A stretch of DNA of 17,227 nucleotides from Chryseobacterium gleum (GTDB lineage Bacteria; Bacteroidota; Bacteroidia; Flavobacteriales_D; Crocinitomicaceae): assembly GCA_945877005.1 (NCBI GenBank), contig CAMCQL010000018.1:1-17227 (forward strand). The letters run 5' to 3'. Shown one piece after another: positions 1 to 7,121 of this stretch. How positions within the stretch are numbered: the first letter of the stretch is position 1; every line of letters begins with the position of its first letter. A program made the translations under genes and the position numbers. The notes beneath the pieces were generated by a model. The model was not told where the DNA came from. It was given only the letters and a program-made list of their open reading frames with translations, and searched no databases.

Positions 1-425
1 TCTTCGTCTTTCGGTACATTGTCTTTTTCGTCCCCTTCAAAAACGGTAACGTAAAGTTGATCTTTAGGAATTTTGTATACTTCTGTTAATAATTCCCATG
101 CCCATGTAATAGCATCTTCTTTGAAATAATCTCCAAAAGACCAATTTCCCAACATTTCAAACATGGTATGGTGGTAAGTATCCACACCAACTTCCTCTAA
201 GTCATTGTGTTTTCCAGAAACACGTAAGCATTTTTGTGTGTTTGCAATACGCGTGACACTAGGTTTTGCATTCCCCAAGAAATAATCTTTAAATTGATTC
301 ATTCCAGCGTTAGTGAACATTAACGTTGGATCGTTTTTTACAACCATTGGTGCAGAAGGAACGATTTTGTGTCCTTTCCCTGCAAAAAAGTCGAAAAAAT
401 GTTGTCTAATTTCTTGAAGTGTCAT
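1..425 (-). CDS. alaS: Alanine--tRNA ligase, N-terminal part (gene runs off the left edge)
   Basis: This cytoplasmic class II aminoacyl-tRNA synthetase charges tRNA-Ala with alanine. About 141 codons are visible, from an ATG (reverse complement of 423-425) to the window edge, so the editing and C-terminal domains lie outside. The translation opens MTLQEIRQHFFDFFAGKGHK and continues with FTNAGMNQFKDYF, RIANTQKCLRVSGKHNDLEE and HHTMFEMLGNWSFGDYFK. These are hallmark stretches of the AlaRS catalytic core. The start fits the family because homologues begin a few residues before the EIR..F..FF motif. The gene diverges from the DUF421/deoC pair. A TAnnTTTG-type element about 41 bp upstream of the start codon is a candidate promoter. 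Truncation is due only to the window boundary. Identification is secure. Confidence 0.97.
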   Translation of the reverse strand, partial: MTLQEIRQHFFDFFAGKGHKIVPSAPMVVKNDPTLMFTNAGMNQFKDYFLGNAKPSVTRIANTQKCLRVSGKHNDLEEVGVDTYHHTMFEMLGNWSFGDYFKEDAITWAWELLTEVYKIPKDQLYVTVFEGDEKDNVPKDE

Positions 426-466
426 CGCAATTCGATTTTAAATATTCAGTAAGATCAATAATAATG

Positions 467-474
467 CAAATTTA
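467..474 (-). promoter_or_regulatory. Candidate -7 promoter element for alaS
   Basis: The minus strand reads TAAATTTG, an exact match to the Bacteroidota -7 consensus TAnnTTTG. It sits 41 bp upstream of the alaS start codon, which would give a leader of roughly 30-35 nt. No good TTG or TTTG -33 element is present at the usual 17-23 nt spacing. In AT-rich DNA a single 6-base match is weak evidence, so this is only a candidate. Confidence 0.35.
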
Positions 475-571
475 CTTTTTATAATGTATTTATTAATATT
501 TTGGTTAAACTTTGAAGTAAACATCAGCGATTAAAAACTGATTGATTACCTTCGTTACTAAGAAAAAGTGT

Positions 572-1069
572 ATGGGAACTTATTTGTCGATAATTGTAAG
601 TACAGCAAGTGTCTACTTGTTTATCGTATTTGTCTTGCGTATTTTAGGGAAAACTGAGTTAGCACAATTGTCAGTGACAGATTTAATCTTTGTCCTCTTG
701 ATTAGCAATGCTGTTCAAAATGCAATGGTTGGGGCAGACACATCTCTTCAAGGAGGATTGTTAGCAGCATCAGTGCTTTTTGCAATGAATTACCTTTTTA
801 AAAAATTAAAATATAACTTCCCTTTTTTCAGAAAAGTAATCGAAGGAGATCCTGTATTATTGATTCACAATGGGAAAATATTGGTTGAAAATTGTTCGAA
901 AAACAATATCACAAAAGATGAATTACTCCAAGCAATTAGAGAACACGGAAGTGATGCGATTGAAGAGGTAGATAGTTTAATTTTGGAAGCAGATGGAAAT
1001 GTAAGTGTCGTTACTCATCAATACAAACACCATAGCGTAAGAAGATTGAAAAAAAGGAAAACTACATGA
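572..1069 (+). CDS. DUF421 (YetF-like) membrane protein
   Basis: This is a small inner-membrane protein of the DUF421/YetF family, about 165 residues from the ATG at 572. The frame is open ten codons further upstream from a TTG at 542, but those residues (ITFVTKKKC) are not family-like. The N-terminal third holds two or three membrane segments. The first contains the typical RILGKTELAQLSVTDLIFVL and LISNAVQNAMVG stretches. After residue 80 comes the soluble C-terminal DUF421 domain with GDPVLLIHNGKILVEN, a later ITKDELLQAIREHG segment, and the EVDSLILEADGNVSVV strand pattern. Function in the family is not established; Bacillus homologues are linked to the spore or cell envelope. It overlaps the next gene by ATGA, implying translational coupling to deoC. 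The reason for that pairing is unknown. Confidence 0.88.
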   Translation: MGTYLSIIVSTASVYLFIVFVLRILGKTELAQLSVTDLIFVLLISNAVQNAMVGADTSLQGGLLAASVLFAMNYLFKKLKYNFPFFRKVIEGDPVLLIHNGKILVENCSKNNITKDELLQAIREHGSDAIEEVDSLILEADGNVSVVTHQYKHHSVRRLKKRKTT

Positions 1070-1767
1070 AAGAACTAATTGGACAAGTAGATTATACATT
1101 GTTAGATCAAAGTGCTACAATTGAAGAAATTGTTGCGGTATGTAAAAGCGCAATTATCTTAGGGGTAAAGTCAGTTTGTGTATTGCCTCAACATGTTGAG
1201 GTTGTATTTGATACAATTTCTAAAAGTTCAGTTTTAGTTTGTAGTGTTGTTTCTTTTCCTGATGGAGAAGCCACAATTGAAGCAAAGAAAGACGAAATAA
1301 AACAATTAATTCAATCAGGTGCTGACGAGATAGATATCGTTTGGAATTACAAAAGAATTGACGATCGAAGTTATTTGCAATTCGAACTGAATGAACTTTC
1401 AGGTTTTTGTAAAACATTAAAAACAAAAAGAGTAGCCTCGGTTACTGTTAAAATCATTGTTGAAAGTGGAGTTTTGTCTTTAGAGGAAACACTATTTGCA
1501 ACGAATACTTGTATTACAGCTGGGGTAGATTTTATCAAAACATCTACTGGTAAAGTTGAGATAGGTGCAGAATTAGATAAAATTCAGGCCATGAGTCAAG
1601 TGATAAAAGCAATGAATTCTTCGCTTCAAATAAAGGCTTCTGGAGGAATTCGTTCACTAGAACAAATAGAATCATTCCAACCATATGTGCATCGTTATGG
1701 AATTGGATATAAAACCGTGGACGCATTGTTAGATGGGAGTTTTAATTGTAAATCTCAAGAATATTAG
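1066..1767 (+). CDS. deoC: Deoxyribose-phosphate aldolase
   Basis: This class I aldolase reversibly splits 2-deoxy-D-ribose 5-phosphate into glyceraldehyde 3-phosphate and acetaldehyde in deoxynucleoside catabolism in the cytoplasm. The 233-residue length suits the short bacterial form. Family segments appear in order: VDYTLLDQSAT near residue 8, VVSFPDG near 61, GADEIDIVWNY near 85 with the catalytic-type Asp90, VKIIVESGVLSLEE near 128, FIKTSTGK with the Schiff-base Lys158, and IKASGGIRSLEQ with the second active-site Lys190. The start ATG overlaps the TGA of the DUF421 gene. The last 26 bp overlap, tail-to-tail, the 3' end of the opposite-strand lipoprotein gene, so there is no room for a separate terminator. 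The phosphate-binding loop near the C-terminus (YGIGYKTVDAL) is somewhat divergent from the usual GTSSG form. Confidence 0.95.
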   Translation: MKELIGQVDYTLLDQSATIEEIVAVCKSAIILGVKSVCVLPQHVEVVFDTISKSSVLVCSVVSFPDGEATIEAKKDEIKQLIQSGADEIDIVWNYKRIDDRSYLQFELNELSGFCKTLKTKRVASVTVKIIVESGVLSLEETLFATNTCITAGVDFIKTSTGKVEIGAELDKIQAMSQVIKAMNSSLQIKASGGIRSLEQIESFQPYVHRYGIGYKTVDALLDGSFNCKSQEY

Positions 1768-2161
1768 ATCCATTCCATTGGGTTGCATATTGACGAAGTC
1801 CAACATCTGAGCTTGAGATTGCAGAACCATCATACAACGAGAATTTTGCTGTGGTACATGAGTCGTCTAACTGTAGGAAATTTTTTGAATTTACTGAAAG
1901 TGGATAGTTGCATTGACTAGTGCCAGCAGGAGATTTTCTATCAAAGGCATAAAACTCCTCTACAGAACGTCTGTATACTACAATTCCTTGTATTCCTCCT
2001 TGGACATAACAATAGCCGCCTACACCGTTCAATGCATTGTAGGAGGGGAGATTCAAATTAATGGAGATAGAAAAAGGTGTACTTGGAACAGGATGATTTG
2101 TGGTTTTTTTACACCCTAATAACACTATTGTACTCAATAATAAAAAAATAATTAACTTCAT
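1742..2161 (-). CDS. Small lipoprotein with a Rieske-like fold lacking the iron-sulfur ligands
   Basis: This 139-residue secreted lipoprotein has an unknown role. The signal peptide ends in a lipobox (VLLGC) with lipidation Cys17. The body reads like a Rieske [2Fe-2S] domain in outline: VVYRRSVEEFYAFDRKSPAG, then a cysteine (C84), QLDDSCTTAKFSLYDGSAIS, and a closing LRQYATQWNGSNILEI. In true Rieske proteins the two loops carry CxH and CxxH ligands. Here they read SQCNYP and DDSCTTAKF, with no His, so a [2Fe-2S] cluster is unlikely; C84 and C102 could instead form a disulfide. Similar degenerate lipoproteins occur in Flavobacteriales by my recollection. The start codon is only 18 bp from the start of the divergent neighbour. 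The stop lies inside the 3' end of deoC. The lipoprotein call is firm; the fold assignment is inference from sequence pattern. Confidence 0.75.
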   Translation of the reverse strand: MKLIIFLLLSTIVLLGCKKTTNHPVPSTPFSISINLNLPSYNALNGVGGYCYVQGGIQGIVVYRRSVEEFYAFDRKSPAGTSQCNYPLSVNSKNFLQLDDSCTTAKFSLYDGSAISSSDVGLRQYATQWNGSNILEIYN

Positions 2162-2179
2162 TCAAAGATTCCTAATTAG

Positions 2180-2461
2180 ATGTTTAAAGGTAGTTATAAA
2201 TATTTATTGTTTTTAGCAGTTCTATTTTCAGTAGGAATTCAAGCTACCTCTTGCAGTCTATTTAAGAAACAGAAAGATGAGTTAAATGAGGCAGAATTAA
2301 AAAAAGAATTAGACAAACAAAAAAAGATAGCTGCAAAAAACCAACAAAAAGCCAATAAAAGAGCAGTGGATGATTTTTGGAACAAACAATCTAGTGCAGT
2401 AAAAAAAAGAATCAAAAAGACGAATAAACGAAAACGAAAAGAAGCAGATTGGTATCAATAA
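2180..2461 (+). CDS. Small Lys-rich putative lipoprotein, function unknown
   Basis: This 93-residue protein is not assigned to a named family. Residues 5-22 are a hydrophobic signal segment, followed by the lipobox-like ATSC with candidate lipidation Cys25. The mature part is very basic and predicted helical: a charged stretch from about 28 to 60 rich in Lys, Glu and Gln, then DDFWNKQSSAVKKRIKKTNK and a terminal DWYQ. The cationic tail could contact the inner face of the outer membrane, lipopolysaccharide or peptidoglycan, but that is speculation. It starts 18 bp from the divergent lipoprotein gene and ends just before a strong hairpin shared with metK. The reading frame, signal peptide and terminator together support a real gene. 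Confidence 0.65.
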   Translation: MFKGSYKYLLFLAVLFSVGIQATSCSLFKKQKDELNEAELKKELDKQKKIAAKNQQKANKRAVDDFWNKQSSAVKKRIKKTNKRKRKEADWYQ

Positions 2462-2477
2462 TTCTTTTTTGGAGCAT

Positions 2478-2509
2478 AAAAAAAGCGCCAACCATTGGTT
2501 CGCGCTTTT
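2478..2509. terminator. Bidirectional hairpin terminator between the small lipoprotein gene and metK
   Basis: An inverted repeat pairs AAAAGCGC (2481-2488) with GCGCTTTT (2502-2509). A second internal pairing, AACC/GGTT, extends the stem after one mismatch. The A run on the left and T run on the right serve as U tracts in both directions. This fits its position between two convergent genes, 17 bp after one stop codon and 28 bp before the other. Confidence 0.8.
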
Positions 2510-2536
2510 GTAATTTATGAAATTAGCTCAATTAAA

Positions 2537-3793
2537 TTATAACTCAAATGCAGTTTTTACTTGCTCCACAAAATCTAACTTTTCCCAAGTAAATAATTCA
2601 ACTTCTCTTTCGATTACTTCACCAGAAGGAGCAACAAAACGTTTTGTAACGATTTCATTTTTTCTTCCCATGTGTCCGTAAGCAGCAGTTTCGCTATAAA
2701 TAGGATTTCTAAGTTTCAATCTTTTTTCAATAAAGTAGGGTCTAAGGTCGAAAATAGAAGAAACAATTTTCGCGATTTCACCATCAGTTTTGTCAATTTT
2801 ACTTGTACCATATGTATTTACGTACAAACCACATGGTTCAGCAACACCAATTGCATAAGAAACTTGAACCAATATTTCATCACACAATCCAGCAGCAACT
2901 AAATTTTTCGCAATGTGACGTGTTGCATATGCAGCAGAACGGTCAACTTTTGAAGGGTCTTTACCAGAGAATGCACCACCACCATGAGCACCTTTACCTC
3001 CGTAAGTGTCTACAATGATTTTTCTTCCAGTTAGTCCGGTGTCTCCATGAGGACCTCCAATTACAAATTTCCCCGTAGGGTTAATATGGTAAGTAATCGC
3101 ATCAGTAAATAACGCCTGTAATTCAGGTTTTAATTTCGCTTTTACTCTAGGGATTACAATGTTTATAATGTCTTCTTTAATTTTCTTTAACATTATTTCT
3201 TCAGCTGCAAAATCATCGTGTTGTGTAGAAACAACAATAGAGTCAATGCGTTGTGGAACATTGTCGTCTGAATACTCAATTGTAACTTGAGATTTTGCAT
3301 CTGGACGTAAATAGCCGATTAAATTAGGCTCGTTATTTCTTATGTACGAAAGTTCTTGTAAAATTTTGTGTGCTAAGTCTAATGCTAATGGCATGTAGTT
3401 TTCGGTTTCTTTTGTAGCATAACCGAACATCATTCCTTGGTCTCCAGCTCCTTGTTCTTCCGGATTCGTTCTGTCTACACCTTGATTGATGTCATCAGAT
3501 TGGTCGTGGATAGCGGATAAAATACCGCAAGAATTCGCTTCGAACATATATTCTGACTTTGTATAACCAATACGAGCAATAACTTCTCTTGCAATTGATT
3601 GTACATCTAAATATGTTTTGGTTTTAACTTCTCCTGCTAAAACAACTTGTCCTGTAGTCACCAATGTTTCACAGGCAACTTTAGAAGTTGGGTCAAACGC
3701 CATGAAATTATCAATAAGTGCGTCAGAGATTTGATCTGCTACTTTATCTGGATGTCCTTCAGACACAGATTCTGATGTAAACAAATAAGACAT
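2537..3793 (-). CDS. metK: S-adenosylmethionine synthase (methionine adenosyltransferase)
   Basis: This enzyme makes S-adenosylmethionine from methionine and ATP, releasing phosphate and diphosphate; it acts in the cytoplasm, normally as a tetramer. The 418-residue protein is longer than the roughly 384 of E. coli, which I recall as usual for Bacteroidota. It starts MSYLFTSESVSEGHPDK, with the ATP-site His14. It carries signature 1, GAGDQGMMFGYA (residues 115-126), signature 2, GGGAFSGKD (271-279), and then PSKVDRSAAYATRHIAK. The start at the reverse complement of 3791-3793 is the only sensible one, as the SEGHPDK motif lies ten residues in. I see no SAM-riboswitch-like structure in the 117 bp to the divergent nfu gene. 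A shared terminator lies beyond the 3' end. Identification is secure. Confidence 0.98.
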   Translation of the reverse strand: MSYLFTSESVSEGHPDKVADQISDALIDNFMAFDPTSKVACETLVTTGQVVLAGEVKTKTYLDVQSIAREVIARIGYTKSEYMFEANSCGILSAIHDQSDDINQGVDRTNPEEQGAGDQGMMFGYATKETENYMPLALDLAHKILQELSYIRNNEPNLIGYLRPDAKSQVTIEYSDDNVPQRIDSIVVSTQHDDFAAEEIMLKKIKEDIINIVIPRVKAKLKPELQALFTDAITYHINPTGKFVIGGPHGDTGLTGRKIIVDTYGGKGAHGGGAFSGKDPSKVDRSAAYATRHIAKNLVAAGLCDEILVQVSYAIGVAEPCGLYVNTYGTSKIDKTDGEIAKIVSSIFDLRPYFIEKRLKLRNPIYSETAAYGHMGRKNEIVTKRFVAPSGEVIEREVELFTWEKLDFVEQVKTAFEL

Positions 3794-3910
3794 TTTCTAT
3801 AAAATTTATTAATTCGGCACGAAAATAATAAAAAAACAATTGATTCTTATCAAAGCATAGTGATTTAATAGGAAAATTTTATTGTATTTTTATCCCTCAA
3901 AATAAATCTT

Positions 3911-4513
3911 ATGCAAGTACCAGTAAATGTATATTCTGAAATGACACCAAATCCTTCAACAATGAAGTTTGTGGTGAATAAATATTTAATGCTTACCGGA
4001 GAGTCGGTAGAGTTTACTTCAAAAGAAGAAGCGAAAGGTTATTCACCCATTGCGGATGAATTATTTAATTTTCCTTTTGTTAGAGGTGTTTTTATAGCAA
4101 GTAATTTTGTGACCATCACTAAAAGTGATAACATACCATGGGATTTTATAATGATGGATTTGCGTGAGTTTGTTAAAAATTGGATCGCAGACGGAAAAGA
4201 TGTATTGATTCAAATGCCCATTCCAAAAGAAAAGAAATCAGATTCTACAGAAGCGGGGACTTCTAAATTTTTCGAACCTTCCGAATACGATGATGCGATT
4301 CGCAATTTGTTGGATGAGTATGTAAAACCTGCTGTTGAAAATGATGGTGGGGCAATTGAGTTTAGAGGTTTTGAAGACGGTAAGGTTACTGTAGTATTAA
4401 AAGGATCCTGCTCAGGATGTCCTTCTTCAACTGCAACCTTAAAAGGAGGAATCGAAAATTTATTAAAACAACATTTACCGGAAGTTACAGAGGTTGTTGC
4501 AGAAAATGATTAA
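3911..4513 (+). CDS. nfu: Nfu-type iron-sulfur cluster scaffold/carrier protein
   Basis: This cytoplasmic protein carries assembled Fe-S clusters and passes them to target enzymes. It has two domains. The Nfu N-terminal domain (about 5-95) shows TPNPSTMKFVVNKYL, SPIADELFNFPFVRGVFIASNFVTITK and a Trp-rich helix. After a charged linker (about 105-122) comes the NifU C-terminal domain, with VKPAVENDGGAIEFRG and the cluster-binding CSGC motif (C167, C170) followed by PSSTATLKGGIENLLK. Both cysteines are intact. The architecture matches Nfu1-like proteins rather than E. coli NfuA, whose N-terminal domain is A-type-like. The gene is divergent from metK and lies 21 nt upstream of pabB, so the three genes nfu-pabB-tilS may be one transcript. 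No isc or suf genes are visible nearby. Confidence 0.93.
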   Translation: MQVPVNVYSEMTPNPSTMKFVVNKYLMLTGESVEFTSKEEAKGYSPIADELFNFPFVRGVFIASNFVTITKSDNIPWDFIMMDLREFVKNWIADGKDVLIQMPIPKEKKSDSTEAGTSKFFEPSEYDDAIRNLLDEYVKPAVENDGGAIEFRGFEDGKVTVVLKGSCSGCPSSTATLKGGIENLLKQHLPEVTEVVAEND

Positions 4514-4534
4514 TCTTTTCTTGCATATTGAAGA

Positions 4535-5755
4535 ATGAACGAATTGTTTGAGACATTAATTTATTTTCCTAATGAGTCACTTTTTGCCTTTGGTAAGATT
4601 GACTCATTGGAATTAAATGAGTTTGAATCCCTCTTGAAAGCTGATGGTTTTATAGATCAACACAACGGTAAATATGTTTTTTCATGTATTTCCTACGATG
4701 TTAAGAATTCAATTGAAAAACTAACATCATCAAACAGTGATTTCATTTCATTTCCCTATGCTATTTTTTGGACTGCTAAGTTGGTGTTAACAATTGTTGA
4801 CGATCAATTTGTAATTATCGAAGGGGGAGGTAACGATATTGATTTTGATGAGGTTGAAGTTTTTGTCAGTGCATTTATGAAAGAACAAGAGACCTCTTTA
4901 GCTGTTCAAAATGTTCAATTTCACCCATCGATTTCTAAGGAGTTTTATTTAACAAAAATCGACCAAGCAAAAGAACAAATCCAGCTTGGTAATGTATACG
5001 AATTAAATTTCTGCCAACAATTTGTAGCCTCGAATGTGAAAGAGATAAATAGTTCTTTGTTGTTTCATCGGTTGCATAAAATGACGGAAGCTCCTTTTTC
5101 TGTGTATGTCAAATGGATGAATTGGGAAGTGTTTTGTGGCTCTCCTGAACGTTTTATTCAGCGGAAAGGGTCTAAAATGATTACTCAACCTATCAAAGGC
5201 ACGATTCAAAGAGGAAAGACTTCATTGGAAGACAAGCAATTCATTAATCAGTTATCTACTAATCCAAAAGAGATTTCAGAAAACATGATGATTACAGATT
5301 TAGTGCGTAATGATCTTTCAAAAATTGCATTAAAAGGATCTGTTTGTGTGGAAGAATTAATTGGAGTGCATACTTTCAAAACGTTGCATCATTTAATTTC
5401 TACTGTTGCATGTGAACTAAGTGAAGAAGTAACTTTTTCAACTATTTTTGAAGCAATGTTCCCAATGGGGTCAATGACTGGAGCGCCTAAATTGAGTGTA
5501 ATGAAAATTACAGAAGAGCTTGAATCATTTAAAAGAGGAATTTATTCAGGAACAATTGGTTGCATACATCCATCTGGAGATTTTGATTTTAATGTTGTAA
5601 TCCGAAGTTTAGTTTACAATCAGACATTAAGAACCTTATCTTGTGCAGTTGGAAGTGCGATTACGATTGAATCTGATCCAGAGAGTGAATACAATGAATG
5701 TTTAACCAAAGTAAAAAGAATCATTGAATTGTTTGGAGAACAAAAGTTATTCTGA
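4535..5755 (+). CDS. pabB: Aminodeoxychorismate synthase component I (chorismate-binding, PabB-type)
   Basis: The product aminates chorismate to 4-amino-4-deoxychorismate, the precursor of p-aminobenzoate for folate. The 406-residue length is shorter than E. coli PabB, mainly in the N-terminal half. Chorismate-binding motifs run through the C-terminal half: YELNFCQQF (155-163), CGSPERF (201-207), QPIKGTIQRG (218-227), ENMMITDLVRNDLSKIA, HTFKTLHHLISTV, FPMGSMTGAPK (309-319) and GIYSGTIG. The Lys in PIKGT (Lys221) is the covalent-intermediate residue that separates PabB from anthranilate synthase, which has PIAGT, so pabB is preferred over trpE. No glutamine amidotransferase (PabA) or lyase (PabC) gene is in the window. 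The 3' end contains the probable start of tilS in another frame, suggesting coupled translation. Confidence 0.9.
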   Translation: MNELFETLIYFPNESLFAFGKIDSLELNEFESLLKADGFIDQHNGKYVFSCISYDVKNSIEKLTSSNSDFISFPYAIFWTAKLVLTIVDDQFVIIEGGGNDIDFDEVEVFVSAFMKEQETSLAVQNVQFHPSISKEFYLTKIDQAKEQIQLGNVYELNFCQQFVASNVKEINSSLLFHRLHKMTEAPFSVYVKWMNWEVFCGSPERFIQRKGSKMITQPIKGTIQRGKTSLEDKQFINQLSTNPKEISENMMITDLVRNDLSKIALKGSVCVEELIGVHTFKTLHHLISTVACELSEEVTFSTIFEAMFPMGSMTGAPKLSVMKITEELESFKRGIYSGTIGCIHPSGDFDFNVVIRSLVYNQTLRTLSCAVGSAITIESDPESEYNECLTKVKRIIELFGEQKLF

Positions 5756-6995
5756 AAGCATTTCCAAATGGGAATGGTTGAAAGGGAAAAAGGTATTTGT
5801 TGCGTGTAGTGGGGGAGTAGATTCTGTTTTTTTGATTCACATGTTACTTGATCTACATGTAAATGTAGAAGTTTTACATGTCAATTATCAACTTCGTGAA
5901 GAGGAAAGTCATTTAGATCAACAATTTGTAGCGGATCTTTGCAGTAAGTTAGGATTACGTTTTCATTTGAATACGATTAATTCAAAAAAAATACTTGCTG
6001 AAAAAAAAGAAAATCTCCAGCAATTTGCGCGCGATCAACGTTATCAATGGTTTCAAGAAATTCAAGCTCAATTTCCCGAGTCATTTATCGCATTAGGGCA
6101 TCATTCGGATGATCAAATTGAAACATTTTTTCTACAGTTAGCTAGGAAATCTGGAGTAATGGGTTTAAGTGGCATGTTGCCGAAAAATGGTATTTACATT
6201 CGTCCATTATTGAATTTCTCTAAACAAGAAATATATGCTACAGCAAAGGAGAAAAAGTTGTGTTGGAGAGAGGATAGTTCAAATCAAACCTTAAAGTATT
6301 CACGAAATAAATTAAGGAACCATATACTTCCATCCATCTATTCTGAAGTCCCTGATTTAAAAGAAAGTATTCTTTTTATCATGAAAAAATTTCAGTCTTC
6401 CCAGTTAACTTTAGAAGAAAGAGTTCAAGGCATTGCTTTAAAAATCAAAGAGACTAAAAAGTGGTTTTTTTCAGAATTAGATGTTTTCGGTCCAGAGGAA
6501 CTTATTGAAATACTTCGAAATTTAAAGATAGGAGGGAACCAATTGCCCGAATTATATAAATTGCGAAAGGCCCAAAAAGGAGCTAAGCGTGCAATTTCAC
6601 AAATGGAATTTATACGCGAAGCGGATCACTTTAGGATTTTAGAGCAGGAGTTAGCGACATCTTTCTTCTTGTCGATTACTACAATTCATTCATTACCAAC
6701 TATTTTTGATAAATCAGTAGTTTATTTTGACCCATCTAAAATCGACGGAGAATTGTATCTTCGACCATGGAGGAATGGTGATAGAATGAAGAAGATAGGT
6801 ATGAAAGGAACATCACTTATTTCGGATTTATTGACAGATGCAAAGATCCCACACTCAATGCGGGAAAATTGGCCAGTAGTTTGCGATTCTTCAGGAATAT
6901 TGTGGTGTTATAAGTGCGCAATCAGTGAAAATGCACTTGCTAAAAGTGACGCACATGAGATATGGAAACTGGAGTTGATAGAAATGAAATTGTAG
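5724..6995 (+). CDS. tilS: tRNA(Ile)-lysidine synthetase
   Basis: This essential enzyme converts C34 of the CAU-anticodon tRNA-Ile to lysidine using ATP and lysine. It has the N-type ATP-pyrophosphatase P-loop SGGVDS (29-34). Family segments follow: HVNYQLREEESHLDQQFV (52-69), GHHSDDQIETFFLQLARKSG (125-144), RPLLNFSKQEI, WREDSSN (181-187) and RNKLRNHILP. The C-terminal TilS domain covers about 345-415 (LYLRPWRNGDRMKK, then an ISDLLTDAKIP segment). The total of 423 residues is normal. No ATG lies in frame ahead of the P-loop. The possible starts are TTG codons at 5724, 5733 (both inside pabB) and 5778, just past the pabB stop. I give the longest form, but the family needs only some 10-25 residues before the P-loop, so the exact start is uncertain. 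Enzyme identity is secure. Confidence 0.94.
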   Translation: MNCLENKSYSESISKWEWLKGKKVFVACSGGVDSVFLIHMLLDLHVNVEVLHVNYQLREEESHLDQQFVADLCSKLGLRFHLNTINSKKILAEKKENLQQFARDQRYQWFQEIQAQFPESFIALGHHSDDQIETFFLQLARKSGVMGLSGMLPKNGIYIRPLLNFSKQEIYATAKEKKLCWREDSSNQTLKYSRNKLRNHILPSIYSEVPDLKESILFIMKKFQSSQLTLEERVQGIALKIKETKKWFFSELDVFGPEELIEILRNLKIGGNQLPELYKLRKAQKGAKRAISQMEFIREADHFRILEQELATSFFLSITTIHSLPTIFDKSVVYFDPSKIDGELYLRPWRNGDRMKKIGMKGTSLISDLLTDAKIPHSMRENWPVVCDSSGILWCYKCAISENALAKSDAHEIWKLELIEMKL

Positions 6996-7121
6996 AAACT
7001 CATTTCTAAGCTTGCTTTTTTTTAAGAAAAACCTTACTTTTGTTTTAATATTGAAAAAAATCAGAATAATTTTTAATAGTTCAATTTTTTTTATATATTT
7101 AAGAATCTAAAATTTACAATC

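Noticed and set aside
1913..2119. Open frame of 68 codons opposite the lipoprotein gene
   Set aside because: It is antisense to the lipoprotein and shows no signal, motif or start context. The minus-strand frame has a clear signal peptide and lipobox.
3794..3910. Possible SAM riboswitch upstream of metK
   Set aside because: The 117-bp divergent region is AT-rich with no SAM-aptamer-like helices or conserved core that I can recognise, and no attenuator hairpin.
4535..5755. Reading the chorismate-binding enzyme as anthranilate synthase (TrpE) or isochorismate synthase
   Set aside because: The PIKGT Lys motif favours aminodeoxychorismate synthase, and no trp or menaquinone genes are adjacent.
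6996..7040. Possible terminator after tilS (AAGC/GCTT followed by a T run)
   Set aside because: The stem is only 4 bp with a 2-nt loop, too small to fold; the T run alone is common in this AT-rich genome.
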